Positions 11,885-18,494 of a stretch of 18,494 bases of DNA are shown here, piece after piece. Every line of letters begins with the position of its first letter. Within the stretch, counting starts at the first letter, position 1. Under the pieces are notes generated by a model that worked only from the letters and a program-made list of their open reading frames with translations, was not told where the DNA came from and made no database searches. This stretch comes from Planoprotostelium fungivorum (lineage: Eukaryota > Evosea > Variosea > Cavosteliida > Cavosteliaceae), in the NCBI GenBank assembly GCA_003024175.1, contig MDYQ01000348.1, forward strand, positions 1 to 18,494, given 5' to 3'. The translations under genes were made by a program, and so were the position numbers.

Positions 11885-12164
11885 ATGGCGTCCGATTGGG
11901 AGTGTGGGCCCGTATGTTGAGTGACGACACTCTATTTTCAGCTGGACAGTCCGCAGCCGCCCAGGCCTGGAAGTCGAAGCTATGTCGGTCGATGAGGGAG
12001 ACGTAGAGAGCAGGTGCCGCATGCGAACGGCTGTGAATGATGCTAAAGACATTCAGGTCGATGAAGACCACGCCGACGAAGGAAGCACCACTGCAGCGTC
12101 TCTTATCGGCTCGATCAGCACAACGACAGAAGAAGGAGGATCACCATCGGTGGAGGACGTATAA
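11885..12164 (+). CDS. Possible small acidic protein, two exons
   Basis: Tentative model with exons 11885-11901 and 11942-12164, giving 79 residues. The start sits in a strong context (CACCATGGCG). A 40-nt intron (GTGTGG...TTTTCAG) restores a frame open to TAA at 12162-12164. The product is hydrophilic and acidic, with many D/E/S/T in the second half (VDEDHADEG, STTTEEGG), and has no recognised domain. An alternative using the better donor GTATGT at 11911 and an acceptor at 12057 also keeps frame and would make a shorter protein of about 45 residues. The stretch could equally be UTR. Confidence rests on intron length and start context only. Confidence 0.35.
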
Positions 12165-12221
12165 ACAAACGTACACACAACTCGCCACGACAAAGATCAT
12201 CGTCTTACGGACCTTCTTGGC

Positions 12222-12268
12222 TTTGTATATTATATATATATATAATATATATATATATAATATACAAA
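12222..12268. repeat. Long near-perfect AT palindrome
   Basis: A 47-bp tract starting TTTGTATATTATATATATAT and ending with its near-exact complement, ATAATATACAAA. The arms are at least 20 bp, and all bases except the terminal G/C pair are A or T. It can form a cruciform or hairpin. It lies between two + strand genes, so it could mark a 3' end, a promoter element or a simple AT microsatellite that has become symmetric. Confidence 0.85.
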
Positions 12269-12366
12269 ACTACGTATTATAGGCACTCACTATCCAACTT
12301 GACTGGTGAGGAATAATCATCGAGACATGATACAAGAGAATCTCGTTTCTCATATATAATTCCCCG

Positions 12367-15300
12367 ATGGTAAATTGCTCTTCCGAACCCGCCGCCCATC
12401 AGATGATCGGAGGTCCAACGAATGAATCACTGATGATTCCAGCGGCCAGACACATCGTGGTCATCTCTCTATCTATTTTTTCAACCTCCTTATCCTTCAG
12501 CAAAAGTATGATTCTTCTGGCTGCAAATTCAGTCTTCATTATCCACGGCCTCAATCTGATCTGGTGGGCGGCAACTCCAGATGACATCAACTGGCTGGAA
12601 ACCACCCTCATCGTGTGTCACTCGATCGGTGAGCTTCATCATTCCAGTGTCGATTGATATTGTTATAGCCATATCGAACGCATACTGTTGGGACTTCAAG
12701 CTCGTCGCATGCAACAACTTTTTGACTCTCCTCACCACATGCATCCGCGTCTGTCTGACATCTCACCGGCCCGCGATGGAGATCGCGGGAGACCTGGTCA
12801 TCTTCTTCGTCTTCTTAATTGGACATGGTTTCTTCTTTTCCTACGCTCTGGCCAACCGTTTGCAAATGGTAATGTGTATCATGGATGAATCATACATCTT
12901 CCATTAGCTTAATGTCCGTTCAGCTCTTTTTCATCGAACTGGAGAGGACCGAGAAGTTTCAGAATGTGGAGGCAGAATACAAACAGGTGAGCTTCCTTCT
13001 TCTCCTCGGGTGATGACCAACACAGATGATTTCTATCGTGTTGAACATGCTTCCTGGTGAATTGGCGCGAAAAGTCTTGGAAAACAAATCGGACACGTTT
13101 CATGTCCAGACGAAGAAAGAGGACGTGTCCATGCTCATCTTAGACCTCGTCGGCTTCACTGCTATCTCAGCCATCCATTCACCAACCGAATTACTGAGCT
13201 TCATCAACGCTCTGTACTCCAGCATGGATGAACTTTGCGTGAGATATAGCATCGAGAAGGTGAATATTCTGTTGCATCTGCATTGACGTGAACAAGGTGA
13301 GGACCGTGGGAGACAGTTACATCTGTGCCGGAAATATAACGATTCCGAACGAGGATCACAAGAATGCAATCTTGAGATTAGGCATCGAACTATTAGATCT
13401 ACCACTCCTGAGAGACAACCCTCTGCGAGTGAGACAATGTTTCGGTATTTCACAACCCTCATCACTACGTGACACGATGACGAGTCTGATGATTAAAGGA
13501 GGTCTTGTCTTTACGCATCGGAATCAGTTGCGGTTGGGGTATATACGGTGTGACCGGCCATCACAGGTGGCACTATGATGTGTCTGGACCCGTTTTCTAC
13601 GAAGCCGAATGTCTGGAGCCGATCTGTCGACCTGGGACGATTCTCGTAAGCCAAACCTTCTGGGAGGGCATCTCTGAGAGAGATCGATACAAGCACACGG
13701 TGGGAAGTCATTTTACGATCCATGATGCAGACGATTAATTTGAATTAGATGTTACAAAAGAGAGTCAAGGATCGTTTTGATGTGACCAGAGACATTCAAT
13801 GCATCGAAATCGAGGGTTTATCTGTCAGAAGTGACTGGGTTTGCGTGAAGAGACAGAGCACGACGGAAGATTTTCTTCATCAGTATCAAGAACAATTGAG
13901 ACAGAGGCTGCTGGTGATGATCGCGGAGGGTGACGATGAAACTGACCGGAAATAAGAATCACGGAGAGAAGTTTAAGATGAGATGGCTTGATGGGACATT
14001 CGTCGACGCAGACACCGAAAAAACGTACCGTAATGCATCGAGCATGGCGATTCGTAAGACGACAGGATCACAATCGATCACCAGCCTCATGATCACCGTC
14101 GCATGCATCATCTTCGACTATCCATATTACACGCAATCGACTCCGTTTCTGGTGTGGCCTTGGTATATCATCGGCATCATGTGGCCCGTCATGAACGTGA
14201 GATTTTCACTTCCTGAAAGTTGACTGAGAAAGTTCTAAGATGATCTTTCTTCGTTCTGTACCCACCACGCCTCTCATTCATTCTTACATTGGATTTCGCT
14301 CTCTCTGGTGCATCACAATCTTCGGTCCGCTGTGGGCTATATCGCGCTACAACGAGTCCGTTTTGTTCAGAGGAGCTATATATCTGGCCAACCTCTCTAC
14401 CACTGTCATGTATGGTTATCCAATGGGTTTCTTGTACCTATCATCAGCTTTCATTGCAGGCATAGTCGGCAGTGCCTTCAATTCGAATCTGTACAGGTGA
14501 GACGTCTTCACGAGAAGGATCTCATCCCCGCAGTCAAATCTTGACACCAAACATCGTCTGTGTGATCGTAGTCATCTATCACATTGCCTACCAAGCCACC
14601 AGCGCAGTTCAAGAGGTGAAGACCCTCTACGAAAACGGACAGATGGCAGCTCTCAGTGAGTGCATCGCGCAGGAATCGAGCACGCAGACGGACCAGCTCA
14701 TCAGTATGCTCTTACCTGATCACATCTACCGTAAACTCTCTGTCCATCACACTCAAATTGCAGAGAGTTACGATGAGGTGATGAGAATTTGTAAGAGATC
14801 CTCTCATACTGAGCAGTGTGGATGTCTGTTCATGAGCTCACCGATCAGTGAAAAATTTTACGATCGATTGGCTGATCTCGTGTTTGCCGTGGATAGAAAG
14901 ATCATCTCTCTCGGTTTAGAGAAGATCAAGCGAGTCAAAAACATCTTCATGGTCGTCACGGGTCTAAACGGCCCGGCAGAATTAGACAAACTGGTCGAAT
15001 TGGCCTTCTTCTTCGGTGAATCACTGCAGTCCTTAGGGCAAGAGAAGTGGTATGCAGGTGAGCTCCATTCAAACTTTCCTGCAGAATCTCACAGAGATTT
15101 CAGGTATAGCCGTGGGACCGTGCACTGGAGGAGTTGTGGGAAACTCGCGTGTCTGTTTTGACATGTGGGGTGATACCATCAACACCAGCTCCAGGATGAT
15201 GTCCACCGCTGATACCAACACCATCCAAGTGAGCTGAAGCACCTGTCAAGAGATACACTGAAGGAATTCGTAGGCCACAGAGATGGTGGCAGCGAGGTTG

Positions 15301-15423
15301 GGAGAGGTGTATCGAACGATGTACAGAGGAACCATTCCGATCAAGGGAAAGGGGGACATGAAGACGTGGACGGTGGAGAAGAAGGAGAGCGTACAAGTGT
15401 TACCATGGACACCTCGTTGTTAG
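12367..15423 (+). CDS. Membrane adenylyl cyclase with tandem C1 and C2 domains
   Basis: Makes cAMP from ATP. Exons: 12367-12628, 12669-12868, 12924-12986, 13026-13259, 13297-13428, 13499-13699, 13749-13929, 13967-14196, 14240-14496, 14534-14777, 14817-15057, 15104-15228, 15274-15423; 839 residues. Order: hydrophobic block 1 (25-155), C1 (205-365), linker, hydrophobic block 2 (440-610), C2 (668-825). C1 keeps both metal aspartates, Asp215 (LILDLVGFT) and Asp259 (RTVGDSY), and has HHRWHYDVSGP as in C1 domains. C2 lacks them but keeps EKIK (Lys706), Asp768, Asn775, Arg779 (DMWGDTINTSSRM) and KGKG (814-816). The 768/775/779 spacing equals 1018/1025/1029 of mammalian C2, so adenine recognition and transition-state residues are present. 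This is the animal/Dictyostelium ACA layout with one catalytic site, but smaller than both (about 1100 and 1400). The last exon may instead splice on (15424-15609). Confidence 0.92.
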
Positions 15424-15829
15424 ATGGAACATGAGAAGACGAGACGTGATGATGAGATAGTGGTGGATCCTGTCCAAACCGTCGTCGATTTTGCCACCGC
15501 TCCTGAGATGAGAGGGCCGCTTCCATCTCGTGCCAGACCTTCACATCATGGTCCGACCTCTTCACTCTCCTACTCCCATCAACGAGAACGACACTCAGTT
15601 ACACAGTGAGATCCATTCGTCGAGTTTCAGAGTCACCCAGGCTTTGGCTCCATAGGGTTTAGGCAAGATAAATTTAAGGGTGGTTTAATTACCCGTTATC
15701 TCCTTATGTTCGCTATGAGATTCCATTCCCGGCGACGCCCGCGTGATATCATATTTGATAGGGGCTCCACAGAAGTCCCACAAGCACAAACTGTTTTTTC
15801 CGAGCCACCGTCCTGCCCTTGAGCCCATC
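15424..15829. other. Region between cyclase and surface-glycoprotein gene
   Basis: 406 bp. The first part (15424-15609) is an open + frame of 61 codons, in phase with the cyclase if a 33-nt GTACAA...TTAG intron (15391-15423) is spliced. It would then be a hydrophilic cyclase tail; otherwise it is 3' UTR. From 15610 to 15829 nothing is recognised. This part should carry the promoter of the next gene. Confidence 0.4.
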
Positions 15830-16500
15830 ATGAAGCCGCTGTCTCTCCTACTTTTCTCTCTTCTTCTCTCCGGGGCAGACATTATATTCCAAAATTTCTA
15901 CTCCGATCTCTCCTGCTCTGCATTAGTGGAGATCACAGCCTCTCCCGCTGATGTGTGCCTTCCAGAGGAAGCTACCGACTTTGTCTACTCCCTCAAGTCC
16001 TCTTTTACGGGGGGGAACTACACATACCTTGTCTGGATGAACTCCACGACTTGCTCCGGAACTGCTCATATCCGCAATGCATTGGTTGTGAACCAATGCT
16101 ATTCTAGGGCAGGTGATGCCACGATCAAGTCTTGGAAGACCACCAGTGGAGCTGCCTTCACCAACCTCACCTCTGCCGACACTGTTACTGTGCACTTCTC
16201 GGATGCCAATTGTACAAAGCTACTGGAGACACGAGTTAAGATCAACGCAAATTGCACCAATCAATATCCTCAGCGCAGCGGTGTCTGTGTTCCCGTCTTT
16301 GATAACCACGGAGGCGCTTCTGGCTCAGAGTGAGTATGATCAGGAAACAATCGTAACTCATCTCAACCAGGACTGTATATTGTGGCTCAGATCGTGCTGT
16401 ACAGAACATCGGAGGGATTACAAAAACTGGAGAGGCAGACCGTCTTCATTCTCTGCCTATGATCTTCTATCTGGGCGTGGCTTTATTGTTGCTCTTATAA
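15830..16500 (+). CDS. Secreted, probably GPI-anchored glycoprotein, unknown family
   Basis: Two exons, 15830-16329 and 16371-16500, split by a 41-nt intron (GTGAGT...CCAG), giving 209 residues. The N-terminus MKPLSLLLFSLLLSGADIIF is a typical signal peptide. The mature part has about ten cysteines and at least five N-glycosylation sequons (NYT, NST, NLT and two NCT). After splicing the C-terminus is a plain hydrophobic tail (MIFYLGVALLLLL, then stop) without a charged cytosolic end, which fits a GPI-attachment signal better than a transmembrane anchor. I recognise no domain. A longer upstream ATG exists at 15743 in frame, but the signal peptide argues for 15830. Without the intron the frame would stop at 16333, losing the tail. 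Confidence 0.65.
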
Positions 16501-16852
16501 ACGATACCACTCGCAAACCTCTTTTTTTTATCCTCTGAAATGGTTGTTCCTATTGAGAACAGACTCCATCAAGCATCATCACGGATGTAAGATCAGCGTG
16601 TCTTGCGGAGATGTAGACATCGCAGCGGCAGTGTCAGCATCATCTGTGGCTACTTGATCGTCGGAGCTGTGACAGCCGACGTCATTTGGTTCTTCGTCTT
16701 GTTCATCGGGCCAAGGCTCGATGTGAGGTGAACGCATCACAGATGCATAGTGGCAAACACACAGACATCACGAGCACGATGAAGAAGATGAAGGAGAGAG
16801 AACAAACGGATCGAGTCATCTACACGAGAAGAGATAGAGAGAAGGTGTTGTA
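16501..16852. other. Convergent intergenic region with unassigned exon-like frames
   Basis: 352 bp between the surface-glycoprotein stop and the SRP68 stop. On + the stretch 16588-16731 reads as an open frame with a strongly hydrophobic segment (GYLIVGAVTADVIWFFVLFIG) ending at TGA near 16731. The neighbouring frame reads GCKISVSCGDVDIAAA and can be joined, through a 44-nt GT-AG interval, to a Ser/Gly-rich end. Neither has a start codon or a convincing 5' exon. This could be an alternative 3' exon of the surface-protein gene or a decayed gene fragment. Confidence 0.3.
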
Positions 16853-18494
16853 TTATCCTTTGAACCAACCACCGAGCCATCCTGCCTTCTTCGTCTGTAT
16901 CCTACCCTCCAGAGAGGGGAAGTTGATGCCAGCCAAAGCCAGATCGAACAGAACCGGCTTGACCGCCACGGGCTCGAAATCGGGCGGGAAAGATGCGATC
17001 TGTACCTTACCCTCCTTGAAGATGACACTTTTCGAGTTTTCTCCGACTTTCTTGTCTAAAACTCTCCTGGCCAGTACTTCGCTTCGACTGCCTCTGATCT
17101 TCCCCTGTAGGGTGTCCAATTTACCCAACAGCTCCTGCTCTGCGTCACTCTCGGATGTCTATACGTCGATGGGGTGTCTCACCTCGTTGGGCTCCTTACA
17201 AGCCTTGTGGTGGGCCCTCGCTTGACGAATCTGATCGTCCGCTCTGTCTAAGAGAGCCGCAGCCTCGTTCCACTTTCCGACGGCGACGTAAGTCAGGGCC
17301 AGATAGTAACACCTGTTCGTGTCATTTCGTCCGTCTACAACGGTGTAGACGGTCACCTGTACGTCTTGTAGGATAAGATGGAGGCCTGGTTGAGCTTGAC
17401 GGACTCTTCGTCCTCTGATTGTAGATCGTTCATCTCCTTCAGGTTTTGCATGAGAGCCTCGTAGAGGCGAATCAATTCGGCAGGTGTAGATCTCTTGCCT
17501 CGGCTACCCTCCTGAGCATCTGACGTGGCTGTTTCCGTCAGTTTTCCGTGACATTTCCATGCGTGACGTCATCACCCAATCTCTGCTCTTGCTGATCGAC
17601 GAGGAGGAGATTTCGATCGATTGTCTTGGATAATTTGAGTGATTGTAGATAGGACTTGAGGGAGGACAATTGCTCGTTGTTCATCTCTAATTTCGGTTTG
17701 GGTCCTTTCGTTCTCCTGCCTCCCTGTTGTGATGTCACGTGAGATATCTTGGGTGGGTACTCACGGAGGCTTCAGTCATGTCGCTCTTGACGATGTCGAG
17801 GGCGTCGTTGTAGTAGACGAATAATTTGTCGTAGAGAGAAATCTTTGCGTCGTGCTCTACTTCCTTATCGAGGGAGAATGTAACCTAGATGAGATGAATA
17901 TCGAATGAATGAGAGAGTGAATGAAGAGATGGGGAGGAGATGAAAGGTAGGGATGAAGGAATGATACCTCCTGGGCGTTGAGAAGGGCCAATTGGACTTT
18001 GTCGTTTCGTACGGGGATTCTCTTTCCCTTCCACACGACATCCTTTGTGTTCTCTGCTTGTTTCTTCATCTCATCGGCCAACACAATCTAGACAATGCAT
18101 TAGACATGATCATCACCATCGATGGTATCACGATCACGATCATCATGATGATCATCGTAGAACAGTGATCTTGCGTCTGTGACTCACGTCCAACTTGCTC
18201 TGAATGTCTTCGATACCCTTTGAATCCTCCACGGTCTTGTCGTCACTCTGATCCAATCTCGAACGGTGCTCGCAATAACGAATGCTGGTCGAAATCTCCT
18301 CAGTCTTGTCTCTGCACATGTTCTGTACATCAGCCCCGACGATCTTGCCCAATTGTTCGTAGATGAGTCTGGAATGTCATCGGAATGAGAAGGAGTTGTA
18401 GATGCTCACTTGGATTTCTTAAAGTTTTCGAGCGCACTCTTCCACTCTTCTCTCTGCTGCTGGTGGATGGCACTCAACCAAGAATAGTAAGCCT
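16853..18494 (-). CDS. SRP68: Signal recognition particle subunit SRP68 (5' end beyond window)
   Basis: SRP68 binds SRP RNA and pairs with SRP72 in the S domain of the particle that targets ribosomes to the ER. Exons on minus: 18494-18410 (partial), 18368-18188, 18087-17968, 17884-17765, 17723-17576, 17528-17357, 17312-17183, 17158-16853. The visible part is about 420 residues; family members have about 600, so the N-terminal RNA-binding region is off the right edge. Landmarks: EEWKSALENFKKSKLIYEQL, VVWKGKRIPVRNDKV, STPAELIRLYEALMQNLKEM, CYYLALTYVAVGKWNEAAAL (a TPR-like helix pair) and the C-terminal FPPDFEPVAVKP, LFDLALAGINFPSLE and GWLGGWFKG. That last region is the family's SRP72-binding end. 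The final intron has several in-frame acceptors (24 to 45 nt). The gene is convergent with the glycoprotein gene. Confidence 0.95.
17331..17352. repeat. Dispersed dyad element, copy 3 (extended arms)
   Basis: A 22-bp inverted repeat with 9-bp arms (CCGTCTACA / TGTAGACGG) around ACGG, inside the 44-nt SRP68 intron 17313-17356. The element fills half of the intron. Confidence 0.85.
18138..18153. repeat. 16-bp perfect palindrome in an SRP68 intron
   Basis: GATCATCATGATGATC, inside the 100-nt intron 18088-18187, the longest of SRP68 in this window. It is embedded in a GATC/ATC-rich stretch, so it may be simple-sequence drift and not a site. Confidence 0.7.

Larger units (their letters stand above)
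11751..12366. other. 616-bp region between ALDH and adenylyl cyclase
   Basis: Holds the ALDH 3' UTR, a dyad half site (CGTTGTAGA, 11789-11797), the tentative small gene at 11885-12164 and the AT palindrome at 12222-12268. The last 100 bp should contain the cyclase promoter. TATATAAT at 12353-12360 lies only a few bases before the chosen cyclase ATG. An in-frame TGA at 12328-12330 limits that start. Confidence 0.5.

Noticed and set aside
14472-15161. Longest + ORF (229 codons), starting MPSIRICTG
   Set aside because: Its first part is a wrong-frame reading of exon 9, and its end runs through an intron into the wrong frame. The true frame, shown by cyclase motifs, uses exons 14534-14777, 14817-15057 and 15104-15228.

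Overview
The window is nuclear DNA from a compact, intron-rich eukaryote. I could trace about 64 spliceosomal introns by keeping conserved protein reading frames open across GT-AG boundaries. About 53 of them are 36-50 nt long, and most donors read GTGAG, GTGA or GTAA. No prokaryotic operon logic applies, and most long single-frame ORFs are shadows or exon-plus-intron readthroughs. The gene content (an asymmetric multi-pass adenylyl cyclase of the Dictyostelium ACA/animal layout, a fungal-type aromatic-acid-exporter-like protein, an FBXO31-like F-box protein, mitochondrial lipoyl synthase, SRP68) together with the tiny introns points to a protist, most plausibly an amoebozoan. This placement is inference only.

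Layout, left to right: (1) 1-1365, minus: 4-hydroxyphenylpyruvate dioxygenase (HPD), missing only its extreme C-terminus at the left edge. (2) 1762-2176, plus: a tentative two-exon gene for a small secreted protein, divergent from HPD. (3) 2404-6273, minus: a 15-exon gene for a ~1050-residue membrane protein of the Bre4/ArAE-like family. (4) 6576-7586, minus: a five-exon FBXO31-like F-box protein. (5) 8027-9612, plus: lipoyl synthase (LIAS), divergent from the F-box gene. (6) 9757-11750, plus: an aldehyde dehydrogenase in 14 exons. (7) 11885-12164, plus: a possible tiny acidic-protein gene, followed by a long AT palindrome. (8) 12367-15423, plus: a 13-exon membrane adenylyl cyclase with tandem C1 and C2 domains. 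(9) 15830-16500, plus: a secreted, probably GPI-anchored glycoprotein. (10) 16853-18494, minus: the C-terminal two thirds of SRP68, running off the right edge.

The genes look like unrelated housekeeping and signalling neighbours, not a pathway cluster: tyrosine catabolism (HPD), lipoylation (LIAS), aldehyde oxidation (ALDH), cAMP signalling, protein targeting (SRP68), ubiquitin ligase adaptor (F-box) and transport. The most unusual signal is a short dyad, TCTACAACGNTGTAGA, and its half site CGTTGTAGA. It recurs inside introns and flanks of at least three different genes on both strands.
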